Shown piece after piece: positions 43,753 through 53,153 of a stretch of DNA of 64,000 bases. A model generated the notes under the pieces. The model searched no databases and was not told where the DNA came from. It saw nothing but the letters and a program-made list of their open reading frames with translations. Position 1 is the first letter of the stretch, and each line of letters starts with the position of its first letter. A program made the position numbers and the translations under genes. Source of the DNA: CAIKZZ01 sp035524595 (GTDB lineage Bacteria > Pseudomonadota > Gammaproteobacteria > Steroidobacterales > Steroidobacteraceae); assembly GCA_035524595.1 (NCBI GenBank), contig DATKOP010000053.1, positions 1 through 64,000 on the forward strand, read 5' to 3'.

Positions 43753-44993
43753 CGGTCGAGGTCGAGCGCGCTGACGCGCGCGCGCATCAACCAGAGCAGC
43801 ACGAGGCCCGGCAGGCCGCACAGGAAGGTGACGACGAAGAACGGTGGCCAGCCGATGCGCTCGACGAGGTAGGCGGCGGCCGGCCCCACCGAGCTGCGCG
43901 CGAGCGCCGACAGCGCCGACAGCGCGGCGAACTGGAAGGCGCTGAAGCGCACGTCGCAGAGCGCCATCATGAAGGCGCCGAACACCGTCGCGCCCATCGC
44001 GCCGGCGAGGTTGTCGAAGCCGACCGCGACGATCATGACGGCGAAGTCGCGACCCGCGAGCGCCAGCCACGAGTACAGCAGGTTGGTCGCCGCCTGCAGC
44101 ACGCCGAACACCAGGAGCGACCGGTACAGGCCGAGCCGGGCGTAGGCCAGCCCGCCGATCGTCGTGCCGATCAGGATCGCCGCGATCATCGTGGTCTTGG
44201 CGACCGCGCCGACCTCGGCGGCCGTGAAGTGCACGCTCTTGATCAGGAACGCGGTCGACAGCGACAGCGCTGCGGCGTCGCCGACCTTGTAGAGCACGAT
44301 CAGCGCGAGCAGCGCGGCGGCGCCGGGGCGCGCCATGAACTCGCCGAGCGGCTCGATCAGCGCCGCGCGCAGCGTGCGCGGCGGCACGACGGTGCGCTCG
44401 GGCTCCGGCGCGAGCAGGGTCAGGACCATCGTGCCGCCGGCCAGCGCCGCCATCAGCAGGTAGGTGTCGCGCCAGCCGATGAACTTCGACAGCACCAGCG
44501 CGAAGGCGCCGGAGACGAGCGTCGCCAGCCGCCAGCCGAGCTGCACGGCGGTCGAGCCGATGCCGCGCTCGTGCGCGCGCAGCGTGTCGGTGCGGTAGGC
44601 GTCGATGACCACGTCCTGCGAGGCCGACAGGAACGACAGCAGCAGGGCGAGCGCGGCGACCGTGTAGATCGCCTCGTTGGGCGCCTGCAGCCCGAGCAGG
44701 CCGGTGGCGAGCGCGATCCCCGCCTGGAACAGCACGATCCAGCCGCGACGGCGGCCGAGGAACGGCGGCACGAACCGGTCCAGCAGCGGCGCCCACAGGA
44801 ACTTGAACAGGTACGGCATGCCGACCCACGTCAGCCAGCCGATCGTCTTCAGGCTGATGTCGAGCGAGGCGAGCCACGCCTGCAGCGTGCCCTGCGACAG
44901 GTTGAAGGGCAGCCCGGAGGCGAAGCCGAGGGTCAGTGCCGCGGCCACCCGGCCGTTGCCGAGCACGTCGGCGAGCCGCAGGCGTGCGCTCAT
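43749..44993 (-). CDS. ampG: AmpG-like muropeptide permease (MFS)
   Basis: A 414-residue transporter with twelve predicted helices. The N-terminal segments GFASGLPFNLSQGTLQAWL, TIGWLTWVGMPYLFKFLWAP and SASQDVVIDAYRTDTL match AmpG, which imports GlcNAc-anhydroMurNAc peptides during cell-wall recycling. Starts at ATG nine bases after the xthA stop on the same strand, and is followed by the Rieske gene. Confidence 0.85.
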   Translation of the reverse strand: MSARLRLADVLGNGRVAAALTLGFASGLPFNLSQGTLQAWLASLDISLKTIGWLTWVGMPYLFKFLWAPLLDRFVPPFLGRRRGWIVLFQAGIALATGLLGLQAPNEAIYTVAALALLLSFLSASQDVVIDAYRTDTLRAHERGIGSTAVQLGWRLATLVSGAFALVLSKFIGWRDTYLLMAALAGGTMVLTLLAPEPERTVVPPRTLRAALIEPLGEFMARPGAAALLALIVLYKVGDAAALSLSTAFLIKSVHFTAAEVGAVAKTTMIAAILIGTTIGGLAYARLGLYRSLLVFGVLQAATNLLYSWLALAGRDFAVMIVAVGFDNLAGAMGATVFGAFMMALCDVRFSAFQFAALSALSALARSSVGPAAAYLVERIGWPPFFVVTFLCGLPGLVLLWLMRARVSALDLDR

Positions 44994-45002
44994 GCGCCGC
45001 CC

Positions 45003-45776
45003 TCAGAGGGCATGGTCGTAGTCGAGCACGAGCGGCGCGTGATCGGAGAAGCGCGTCTTCTTCCAGATGCTGGCGGAGCGGATGCGGCCGGCGAAGTCCG
45101 GGCTGACGACGTGGTAGTCGATGCGCCAGCCGACGTTCTTCGTCCAGGCCTGGCCGCGGTTCGACCACCAGGTGTACTGCTCGGCGCGCCCGTCGACGGC
45201 GCGAAAGCCGTCGACCCAGCGCTTGGGCACGAACAGCTCGTCGAGCCAGGCGCGCTCCTCGGGCGTGAAGCCGGGGCTCTGCCGGTTGGCGCGCCAGTTC
45301 TTGATGTCGATCTCGCGGTGCGCCATGTTCCAGTCGCCGCAGAGCACGACGTGGCGGCGGCTGCGGCGCAGCCGGTCGAGGTGCGGGCGAAACTCCGCGA
45401 GGAAGCGCAGCTTCGCGAGCTGGCGCTCGGGGCTCGAGGAGCCGGACGGCATGTACAGCGAGATCACCGACAGCGCCCCGAAGCGCGCCTCGAGGTAGCG
45501 CCCTTCGCGGTCGAACTCGGCCGAGCCGAAGCCGCGGATCACCTTGTCCGGGCGGCGCCGCGCGTAGATCGCGACGCCGCTGTAGCCGCGCTTCTCGGCG
45601 TGCAGCCACTCGCCGTGGTAGCCGCGCGGCCGGAACACCGCGGGCTCGAGGTCGACGTCGCTGCAGCGCGTCTCCTGCAGGCAGACGACGTCGAGGTCCT
45701 GGCGCGGCAGCCAGCGGTAGAAGCCCTTGCGCTCCGCGGACCGGATGCCGTTGCAGTTGAGCGTCGCGATGCGCAT
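45003..45776 (-). CDS. xthA: Exodeoxyribonuclease III
   Basis: A 257-residue enzyme with the exonuclease III motifs: RIATLNCNGIRSAERKG, VVCLQETR, CGDWNMAHREIDIKNW, GWRIDYHVVS and the final FSDHAPL with the catalytic Asp-His. It acts at abasic sites and as a 3'-5' exonuclease in base-excision repair. A TGCTATGAT extended -10 box lies seven bases upstream of the ATG, so the mRNA may have almost no leader. Divergent from pyrE. Confidence 0.92.
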   Translation of the reverse strand: MRIATLNCNGIRSAERKGFYRWLPRQDLDVVCLQETRCSDVDLEPAVFRPRGYHGEWLHAEKRGYSGVAIYARRRPDKVIRGFGSAEFDREGRYLEARFGALSVISLYMPSGSSSPERQLAKLRFLAEFRPHLDRLRRSRRHVVLCGDWNMAHREIDIKNWRANRQSPGFTPEERAWLDELFVPKRWVDGFRAVDGRAEQYTWWSNRGQAWTKNVGWRIDYHVVSPDFAGRIRSASIWKKTRFSDHAPLVLDYDHAL

Positions 45777-45783
45777 CCGCGGG

Positions 45784-45792
45784 ATCATAGCA
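45784..45792 (-). promoter_or_regulatory. Extended -10 promoter of xthA, likely leaderless
   Basis: On the minus strand TGC plus TATGAT (45789-45784) is a near-perfect extended -10. The predicted first transcribed base (about 45777) directly precedes the ATG at 45776. No -35 box of note is seen. Confidence 0.4.
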
Positions 45793-45846
45793 AGCAGGCC
45801 GGGCGGCTTGTCCGCGTGCGGCTTTCGGCGGACACTGGGCGCCCCT

Positions 45847-46533
45847 ATGCAGCCCTTCCAACGCGACTTCCTCGAGCTCGCGCTCCGGCTCGGCGTCCTG
45901 CGCTTCGGCCGCTTCACGCTCAAGTCCGGCCGCGAGAGCCCCTACTTCTTCAACGCCGGGCTGTTCGACACCGGCCGCGCGATCGCCGGCCTCGGCCGGG
46001 CCTACGCGGCGGCGCTCGCTGCCGCCGCGCTGCCGTACGACATGCTGTTCGGGCCCGCCTACAAGGGGATCCCGCTCGTGACCGCGACCGCGGCCGCGCT
46101 CGCCGAGCAGCACGGTCGCGACGTGCCGTACTGCTTCAACCGCAAGGAAGCCAAGGACCACGGCGAGGGTGGCCGCATCGTCGGCCGGGCGCTCGCCGGC
46201 CGGGTGCTGATCGTCGACGACGTGATCACCGCCGGCACCGCCATCCGCGAGTCGATCGACCTGATCCGGGCCGCGGGAGCGACCCCGGCCGGGGTGCTGC
46301 TGGCGCTCGACCGCGAGGAGCGCGGCCGCGACGGCACGCACTCGGCCGTCCAGGAGGTGCGCGACCGCTACGGGCTGCCGGTGGTCTCGATACTGACGCT
46401 GACCGATCTGGTCGCCGGGCTCGAGGCCGGGGTGGAGGGGGTCCCGGCCGCGGCGCTGGCGGACCTCAAGGACTACCGGGCCGAATTCGGGGCGCGCGCC
46501 GATCCGGCCGCCGCCGCCGCCGGCCAAGCGTGA
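45847..46533 (+). CDS. pyrE: Orotate phosphoribosyltransferase
   Basis: A 228-residue protein with FTLKSGRESPYFFNAGLF at the N-terminus, AYKGIPL, NRKEAKDHGEGG for the flexible loop, and the PRPP motif VLIVDDVITAGTAIRES. It converts orotate and PRPP to OMP in pyrimidine synthesis. A 6-bp inverted repeat (GTCCGC 45810-45815, GCGGAC 45828-45833) lies just upstream. The C-terminus is extended by an Ala-rich tail. Confidence 0.94.
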   Translation: MQPFQRDFLELALRLGVLRFGRFTLKSGRESPYFFNAGLFDTGRAIAGLGRAYAAALAAAALPYDMLFGPAYKGIPLVTATAAALAEQHGRDVPYCFNRKEAKDHGEGGRIVGRALAGRVLIVDDVITAGTAIRESIDLIRAAGATPAGVLLALDREERGRDGTHSAVQEVRDRYGLPVVSILTLTDLVAGLEAGVEGVPAAALADLKDYRAEFGARADPAAAAAGQA

Positions 46534-46600
46534 CGCAGCTCTCGAAGAGCGGTCGCCGAGGGTGCACAATCCCCTCCTCCCACGGCACACTCGGCCCGGC

Positions 46601-47308
46601 ATGACCCGCGCGACCCTCCGTGTCCTCGTCTGCCTCGCGGCCGCGGCCGTGGGCGCCGCCGCGGGCGCCGCCGGCACGCAGCCGCGCGACCCGAACAGCA
46701 AGCAGCCGACCGTCTACAAGTGGGTGGACGAGAAGGGCGTGGTCCACTACGGCGACGCCGTGCCACCGCAGTACGCCGACCAGGACAAGACCATCCTGAA
46801 CTCCCAGGGCGTGCCGGTCGGCACGATCCCCGGCAAGCGCACGCCGGAACAGGCCGCGGCCGAGGCGGCGCAGCGCAAGGCCGAGGAGCGGGCGCACGAG
46901 CTCGCGCAGCAGAGCCGCCAGCGCGACCAGAACCTGCTCGCGACCTACCTGTCGGTGGAGGAGATCGAGGCGCTGCGCGACCGGCGCGCCGAGATCCTCG
47001 ATGCCCAGGCGCGCGTCACCAGCCAGTACCTCGAGCAGCTGCGCGGCCGCCAGAAGCAGCTCGAGCAGCAGGCGCTGCACTTCAAGCCGTACAACACGGC
47101 CGCGAACGCGCCGCAGCTGCCGGAACGCCTGTCCGAGGACCTGGTGCGCACCACCGCCGACATCGCGACCCAGCAGCGCAACCTCGAGGTCAAGCGGCAG
47201 GAGCTCGAGAAGCTGAAGGCGCAGTTCGCGAGCGACATCGCCCGCTTCAAGGAACTGAAGCGGATCGAGACCGACTACAACGGCAACGCCGCCGCCGCGC
47301 ACAACTAG
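46601..47308 (+). CDS. Exported DUF4124-domain coiled-coil protein
   Basis: A 235-residue protein: signal peptide (VLVCLAAAAVGAAAGAAG), a DUF4124 segment (VYKWVDEKGVVHYGDAVPPQYA, about 33-55) and then long charged helices (80-225) rich in Gln, Glu, Arg and Lys that predict a coiled coil. DUF4124 proteins are common envelope proteins of Gammaproteobacteria without a defined activity. It follows pyrE by 67 bases. Confidence 0.8.
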   Translation: MTRATLRVLVCLAAAAVGAAAGAAGTQPRDPNSKQPTVYKWVDEKGVVHYGDAVPPQYADQDKTILNSQGVPVGTIPGKRTPEQAAAEAAQRKAEERAHELAQQSRQRDQNLLATYLSVEEIEALRDRRAEILDAQARVTSQYLEQLRGRQKQLEQQALHFKPYNTAANAPQLPERLSEDLVRTTADIATQQRNLEVKRQELEKLKAQFASDIARFKELKRIETDYNGNAAAAHN

Positions 47309-47331
47309 GCGGGGGCGCCGCCCGGGCGTCG

Positions 47332-47787
47332 TCAGCCGCGCCCGGAACTGCCGAAGCCGCCGGCGCCGCGCTCGCTCGCGGCGAAGCTGTCGACCACCTC
47401 GAGCCGCACCTGCACCACGGGCACGACCACGAGCTGCGCGATCCGCTCGCCGGGCTCGACCGTGAAGGCGGCGGCGCCGCGGTTCCAGACCGACGCCATC
47501 ACCTGCCCCTGGTAGTCCGAGTCGATCAGCCCGACCAGGTTGCCGAGCACGATGCCGTGCTTGTGGCCGAGGCCCGAGCGCGGCAGCAGCACGGCCGCGA
47601 GGCCGGGGTCGTCGAGGTGGATCGCGAGCCCGGTGGGCACGAGCTCGGTGCGGCCGGGCTCGAGCACCAGCGGTCCCGGCAGGCAGGCGCGCAGGTCCAG
47701 GCCCGCGGAGCCGTCGGTCGCGTACGCCGGCAGCGGCCAGTCCCGACCGAGGCGCGGGTCGAGGACGCGGACCTGCAGCGCCCGCAC
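47332..47787 (-). CDS. dut: dUTP diphosphatase
   Basis: A 151-residue protein with all five dUTPase motifs: DGSAGLDL, PRSGLGHKHGI, GNLVGLIDSDYQGQ, ERIAQLVVVP and ERGAGGFGSSG. It hydrolyses dUTP to dUMP, keeping uracil out of DNA. The GTG at 47787, two bases after the coaBC stop, gives the usual length of the trimeric enzyme. Order coaBC-dut is the common gammaproteobacterial one. Confidence 0.93.
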   Translation of the reverse strand: MRALQVRVLDPRLGRDWPLPAYATDGSAGLDLRACLPGPLVLEPGRTELVPTGLAIHLDDPGLAAVLLPRSGLGHKHGIVLGNLVGLIDSDYQGQVMASVWNRGAAAFTVEPGERIAQLVVVPVVQVRLEVVDSFAASERGAGGFGSSGRG

Positions 47788-47789
47788 GC

Positions 47790-49034
<1,245 letters not shown>

Positions 49035-49040
49035 CAGCCG

Positions 49041-49069
49041 ATTATCGGCCGGGTCCGCCGGCCGTTCAA
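49041..49069 (-). promoter_or_regulatory. coaBC promoter with a dyad filling the spacer
   Basis: On the minus strand TTGAAC (49069-49064) and GATAAT (49046-49041) are 17 bases apart. The expected start base is 49034, the A of the coaBC ATG. The spacer itself is an inverted repeat, CGGCCGG (49046-49052) and CCGGCCG (49058-49064), which could be an operator. Confidence 0.45.
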
Positions 49070-49117
49070 AGACCCCCTGCCCCCCGGGCGAGAACCAAAG
49101 GTTATGGGCCGGCGGGG

Positions 49118-49143
49118 CGGACTGTGCGATTCCGCACAGTCCG
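49118..49143. promoter_or_regulatory. Perfect 11-bp inverted repeat between coaBC and radC
   Basis: CGGACTGTGCG (49118-49128) and CGCACAGTCCG (49133-49143) are perfect complements around ATTC. It is in the divergent gap, 50 bases before radC and 84 bases before coaBC. There is no T-run. It may be a repressor site or a leader hairpin. Confidence 0.5.
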
Positions 49144-49192
49144 GCCAGATACGGCGCTCGGCGCGCGCAGGCCGCGGCCCGACACTCTCGCC

Positions 49193-49867
49193 ATGCGCAT
49201 CGACGACTGGCCGGCCGAGGAACGGCCCCGCGAGAAGCTGCTCGCGGGCGGCGCCCGGTCGCTGTCGGAGTCCGAGCTCCTGGCGATCTGGCTGCGCTGC
49301 GGGACGCGCGAGGCGAACGCGGTGGACCTCGCCCGCGCGCTGCTCGCCGAGTTCGGCTCGCTGCGCGCGCTCGTCGGCGCCGATGCCGGCCGCCTGTGCC
49401 GGCACCGCGGCATCGGCCCGGCCCGCTACGCGGCGCTGCAGGCGGCGCTCGAGATCGCGCGCCGCCACTACCTCGAGGCGCTCAAGGCCGGCCCCGCGCT
49501 GACGAGCCCGCGGCTCGCCGGCGACTACCTGCTCGCGGAGCTCAGGGACCGGGACTACGAGGTGTTCTGCTGCCTCTACCTCGACAGCCGCCACCGCCTC
49601 ACCGGCTTCGAGGAGCTCTTTGCCGGCACCATCGACGGCGCGAGCGTCCACCCGCGCGAGGTGGTCAAGCGCGCCCTCGCCCGGCGCGCCGCTGCCGTGA
49701 TCCTGGTCCACAACCACCCGTCCGGGGTCGCCGAGCCGAGCCGCGCGGACGAGCTGATCACGACCCGGCTGCGCGACGCGCTGGCGCTGGTCGACATCCG
49801 GGTCGTGGATCACCTGATCGTCGGCGAGGGCGCCTGCGTCAGCCTCGCCGAGCGGGGCCTCTTGTAG
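49193..49867 (+). CDS. radC: RadC-family JAMM protein
   Basis: A 224-residue protein with the N-terminal helix-hairpin region (LLAGGARSLSESELLAIWLRCG) and the MPN/JAMM metal site E...HNHPSGVAEPSRAD. RadC is widely labelled a DNA repair protein although its molecular role is unsettled. Full length for the family. Next to rpmB-rpmG, the usual location in Gammaproteobacteria. Confidence 0.92.
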   Translation: MRIDDWPAEERPREKLLAGGARSLSESELLAIWLRCGTREANAVDLARALLAEFGSLRALVGADAGRLCRHRGIGPARYAALQAALEIARRHYLEALKAGPALTSPRLAGDYLLAELRDRDYEVFCCLYLDSRHRLTGFEELFAGTIDGASVHPREVVKRALARRAAAVILVHNHPSGVAEPSRADELITTRLRDALALVDIRVVDHLIVGEGACVSLAERGLL

Positions 49868-49900
49868 GCCGCGCCGGGCGGCGGGCGCGTTGCGAGGGGT

Positions 49901-49929
49901 TTGCATCGGGGACCGGCCGATGGTTAAAT
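49901..49929 (+). promoter_or_regulatory. Likely rpmB-rpmG promoter
   Basis: TTGCAT (49901-49906) and TTAAAT (49924-49929) are separated by 17 bases, in the gap between radC and rpmB and about 45 bases before the rpmB ATG. Confidence 0.45.
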
Positions 49930-49972
49930 ATGCGGCTCTCCGGCCCAATGCGACCGGTCCAGGACCAAGCCC

Positions 49973-50209
49973 ATGTCACGAGTCTGCCAAGTCACGGGAA
50001 AGAAGCCGATCGTCGGCAACACGGTGTCGCACGCCAACAACAGGCGTCGCCGGCGCTTCCTGCCGAACCTGCACACGCAGCGCTTCTGGCTGGAGGACGA
50101 GCGGCGCTGGGTGACGCTCAAGGTCTCGACGCGCGGCCTGCGCACGATCGAGAAGCACGGCATCGCCCAGGTCGTCGCCGAGCTGCGCGCCCGCGGCGAG
50201 CACATCTGA
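49973..50209 (+). CDS. rpmB: 50S ribosomal protein L28
   Basis: A 78-residue protein: SRVCQVTGKKPIVGNTVSHA, RRRRFLPNLHTQRFW, TLKVSTRGLRTIEKHGI. It matches bacterial L28 of the form without the zinc Cys ribbon. Ribosomal large-subunit component. AGGA eight bases before the ATG. Followed by rpmG after 25 bases. Confidence 0.97.
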   Translation: MSRVCQVTGKKPIVGNTVSHANNRRRRRFLPNLHTQRFWLEDERRWVTLKVSTRGLRTIEKHGIAQVVAELRARGEHI

Positions 50210-50234
50210 CGGGCCGGCTGAGGAGTCTCCTTCG

Positions 50235-50390
50235 ATGCGCGACAAGATCAAGCTCGTCTCGAGTGCCGGCACCGGCCACTACTACACGACCACCAAGAAC
50301 AAGCGGCTCCATCCGGAGAAGATGGAAGTGCTGAAGTACGACCCGCGCGCCCGCAAGCACGTGGCGTACAAGGAATCGAAGATCAAGTGA
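50235..50390 (+). CDS. rpmG: 50S ribosomal protein L33
   Basis: A 51-residue protein: MRDKIKLVSSAGTGHYYTTT followed by KNKRLHPEKMEVLKYDPRAR and KHVAYKESKIK. This is the cysteine-free L33 of Gammaproteobacteria. GAGGAG lies about ten bases before the ATG. Co-transcribed with rpmB. Confidence 0.97.
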   Translation: MRDKIKLVSSAGTGHYYTTTKNKRLHPEKMEVLKYDPRARKHVAYKESKIK

Positions 50391-50397
50391 GCGAGCG

Positions 50398-50420
50398 GCG
50401 CGCGGCCCGCGGCCGCGCGC
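50398..50420. terminator. Strong G+C hairpin after rpmG
   Basis: GCGCGCGGCC (50398-50407) and GGCCGCGCGC (50411-50420) form a perfect 10-bp stem with a CGC loop, eight bases after the rpmG stop and 15 bases after the convergent desaturase stop. No T-run follows, so it may act in both directions with Rho or as an mRNA-end block. Confidence 0.4.
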
Positions 50421-50435
50421 CCGTCGCGTCCCGGC

Positions 50436-51632
50436 TCAGCCCGCGGGCGCCATCCCGGCCGATACCAGTCGGTAGCCCTTGAGCGCGCGGGCGAAGTCCT
50501 GCAGGCGCTCGATGCGGCTCGCCTCGGCCTCGCGGATCCACTCGACGAGGTGCGCGGTCAGTCGCTCGTTGTTGCCGATGCGCCCGCTCCACAGCACCGC
50601 GAGGCGGTCGCGGAACTCCGTGACGGTCCGCAGCGCCGCGTTCTCGGCCAGCAGCTGCTGCAGGCGCGCCCGCGCCGCCTCGTCCAGCATCACCGGGTGG
50701 CGCACCAGCAGGCGCTTGACGCGCAGGCTGAGCGTGCCGGCGCTGCGGGCCACCTCCGCCTTCAGCACCGGCAGGGTCACGCTCTTCGTGTAGTTGCGGA
50801 TCACGTCCATGCGCCCGGTGATCACGGTGCGCACGGTGTCGAGGTCGACCACCGGCCGCGGCTCGTCCGCCAGCGCGCGCGGCGCCACCTTGCGGACCTT
50901 GGCGAGGCCGAGCGCCGAGTACAGCTGCAGCCACAGCCAGCCGATGTCGAACTCGCCGCGGCGCATCGAGAAGCGCGCCGACGACGGGAACGCGTGGTGG
51001 TTGTTGTGCAGCTCTTCGCCGCCCGTCAGCACGCCCCACGGCACCAGATTGCGGGCCGCGTTGTCGCATTCGAAGTTGCGGTAGCCGATCGCGTGGCCGA
51101 GCCCGTTGATCACGCCCGCCGCCATCAGCGGCATCGACACCAGCTGCACCGCCATGATGATGATGCCCGGCACGCCGAACAGCACGAGGTCGGTGACCAC
51201 CAGCAGGATGATGCCGAGGTTGCGGTGCCGGCGGTAGACGTTGCGCTCCAGCCAGTCCTCCGGGGTGCCGCGGCCGTACTTGGCGAACACCTCCGGATCG
51301 CGCGCGGAGACGCGGTAGACTTCGGCGCCCTCGAGCAGGATCTTCTTGAGCCCGAGCAGCACCGGGCTGTGCGGGTCGCCCTCGACGTCCGAGAACGCGT
51401 GGTGCTTGCGGTGCACCGCGACCCACTCGCCGGTGATCATCCCGGAGGTGGCCCAGATCCAGAAGCGGAAGAAGTGCCGCAGCACGGGGTGCAGGTCGAC
51501 GGCGCGGTGCGCAGCGTCGCGGTGCAGGTACAAGGTGACGGCCATCATCGTGACCTGCACCAGGGCGAACGTGACGAGCACGTAGCCCCAGAAGCTCAGG
51601 TGCACGAGGCCATACAGGAAGTCGAGGTTCAC
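50436..51632 (-). CDS. Membrane fatty-acid desaturase (acyl-CoA/acyl-lipid delta-9 type)
   Basis: A 398-residue protein with the three histidine boxes of the di-iron desaturases: HRDAAH, HRKHH and HNNHH. Hydrophobic pairs of helices lie around them (FWGYVLVTFALVQVTMMAVTLYL, IILLVVTDLVLFGVPGIIIM). It introduces a double bond into a fatty acyl chain using O2. The C-terminal 110 residues are a charged helical extension (IERLQDFARALKGYRL). GTG at 51632 is chosen: a longer ATG start at 51719 would lie upstream of the predicted -10. Its position between rpmG and mutM is not the standard gene order. Confidence 0.88.
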   Translation of the reverse strand: MNLDFLYGLVHLSFWGYVLVTFALVQVTMMAVTLYLHRDAAHRAVDLHPVLRHFFRFWIWATSGMITGEWVAVHRKHHAFSDVEGDPHSPVLLGLKKILLEGAEVYRVSARDPEVFAKYGRGTPEDWLERNVYRRHRNLGIILLVVTDLVLFGVPGIIIMAVQLVSMPLMAAGVINGLGHAIGYRNFECDNAARNLVPWGVLTGGEELHNNHHAFPSSARFSMRRGEFDIGWLWLQLYSALGLAKVRKVAPRALADEPRPVVDLDTVRTVITGRMDVIRNYTKSVTLPVLKAEVARSAGTLSLRVKRLLVRHPVMLDEAARARLQQLLAENAALRTVTEFRDRLAVLWSGRIGNNERLTAHLVEWIREAEASRIERLQDFARALKGYRLVSAGMAPAG

Positions 51633-51699
51633 GTGAGGATTACTCCATGCGTCGGCGTGGGCGCCCGGGCCGACCGCGGCCGGACCCGGCGAGCGTCGC

Positions 51700-51705
51700 A
51701 CTATA
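51700..51705 (-). promoter_or_regulatory. -10 box of the desaturase gene
   Basis: TATAGT on the minus strand matches TATAAT at five of six positions. The expected start (about 51693) gives a leader of some 60 bases to the GTG at 51632. The -35 region is weak. Confidence 0.4.
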
Positions 51706-51831
51706 CCCTCATTGGACATCGCGCAAGTCGGCGATTTCCCTCGCAGTTCGCGCATTTGCCGGGTCCGCAGGCCGGTTCTGGGAACCGGCGCACATCCGGC
51801 TGCGGCGATCTCGCAGGCCGCAGGGCGGGTT

Positions 51832-52647
51832 ATGCCTGAGCTGCCCGAGGTCGAGACCACCCGCCGGGGCCTCGCGCCGGTCCTCGAGGGCCGCACCATC
51901 CGCCGCGTGGTGGTCCGCGACCGGCGGCTGCGCTGGCGGCTGCCGGCGGGCTTCGAGGCCGCCCTGGAGGGCCGCCGGGTGCGGCAGGTCACCCGCCGCG
52001 GCAAGTACCTCCTGATCGGCACCGACCGCGGCACGCTGCTCGTCCACCTCGGCATGTCGGGGAGCCTCAGGGTGGTCGATCCCTCGCTCGCGCCGCAGGC
52101 CCACGACCACGTCGACCTCGTGCTCGACTCGGGGCGCTGCGTGCGCTACAACGACCCGCGGCGCTTCGGCAGCATGCACCTGGTCGCCGGCGACCCGCTC
52201 GCCCACCCGCTGCTGCGCGCGCTCGGCCCGGAGCCCCTGTCGGCGGAGTTCGACGCCGGCTACCTGTACCGGCGCACGCGGCGGCGGCGGGTCGCGGTCA
52301 AGCAGCTCCTGATGAACGCAGCGATCGTGGTCGGCGTCGGCAACATCTACGCGAGCGAGGCGCTGTTTCGCGCCGGCGTGCGGCCGCAGCGCGCCGCCGG
52401 ACGGCTGTCGCGGGCCGAGGCGGCGCGCGTCGTGGCCGCGGTGCGGCGCGTGCTCGCCGCCGCGATCCGGGTCGGCGGCACGACGCTGCGCGACTACGTC
52501 AACGCCGACGGTCTGCCCGGCTATTTCCGCCAGAAGCTGTTCGTGTACGAGCGCGCCGGCGAGCCGTGCCGGAAGTGCCAGACGCCGATCCGGCAGCGCC
52601 TGCAGGGCCAGCGCTCGACCTACTGGTGCCCTAGCTGCCAGCGCTGA
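51832..52647 (+). CDS. mutM: Formamidopyrimidine-DNA glycosylase
   Basis: A 271-residue protein starting MPELPEVETTRRGL, with Pro2 as the Schiff-base nucleophile and Glu3. KYLLIGTDRGTLLVHLGMSG and the helix-two-turn-helix VVGVGNIYASEALFRAGV follow, and the C-terminal zinc finger has CRKCQ and WCPSCQR. It removes 8-oxoguanine and formamidopyrimidines. The last 17 bases overlap the 3' end of the convergent membrane-protein gene. Confidence 0.96.
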   Translation: MPELPEVETTRRGLAPVLEGRTIRRVVVRDRRLRWRLPAGFEAALEGRRVRQVTRRGKYLLIGTDRGTLLVHLGMSGSLRVVDPSLAPQAHDHVDLVLDSGRCVRYNDPRRFGSMHLVAGDPLAHPLLRALGPEPLSAEFDAGYLYRRTRRRRVAVKQLLMNAAIVVGVGNIYASEALFRAGVRPQRAAGRLSRAEAARVVAAVRRVLAAAIRVGGTTLRDYVNADGLPGYFRQKLFVYERAGEPCRKCQTPIRQRLQGQRSTYWCPSCQR

Positions 52648-53146
52648 ACTGCGCGCGCACCGCGGGCTGGATCAGCAGCAGCGCGAGCGCCGCGGCGAGC
52701 GCGATGTTGATGAGCGCGACCTCGGCGGCGAGCGCGCTGGCGACCGCGGCGAAGTGGGCGTGCTGCGGATAGCCGCGCGCGAGGTCGGCGAGCGCGTAGC
52801 GCACGACGCCGCCGCCGAGCGCGGCGAGGCCGCCCCAGGCGAACGAGAACACGAGCGCCGCGCGCCGCGCCCAGGGCCGGCGCCACAGCAGCCCGACGCC
52901 GAGCCACGCGACCAGCGCGTGGAACCCGATCGCGGCGCCGAGCACCAGCGGCAGCCAGCCGATGAAGCCGGCCAGCAGCTGGCCGGTCAGCCCGGCGTCG
53001 CGCCAGGCGTCGGCGACCAGCGGCGCGCCGCCGGCGGCGAGGGTGACGGCGAGCTGCCAGGCCGCGAGCCCGGCGCCGAGCGTGCCGAGCGCCGCGAGGC
53101 TGGCCGCGACCGCGGTCAGCATCGTCACCGCGAGCGCATACGGCAC
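52631..53146 (-). CDS. Hypothetical membrane protein
   Basis: A 171-residue protein with four or five hydrophobic helices (LTAVAASLAALGTLGAGLAAW, LLAGFIGWLPLVLGAAIGFHALVAWLGVGLLW, VFSFAWGGLAALGGGVVRYAL, ALINIALAAALALLLIQ). No family recognised. The GTG at 53146 lies seven bases after the ggt stop on the same strand; an ATG at 53122 is an alternative. Its end overlaps mutM by 17 bases tail to tail. Confidence 0.6.
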   Translation of the reverse strand: MPYALAVTMLTAVAASLAALGTLGAGLAAWQLAVTLAAGGAPLVADAWRDAGLTGQLLAGFIGWLPLVLGAAIGFHALVAWLGVGLLWRRPWARRAALVFSFAWGGLAALGGGVVRYALADLARGYPQHAHFAAVASALAAEVALINIALAAALALLLIQPAVRAQFSAGS

Positions 53147-53153
53147 CGGCGGC

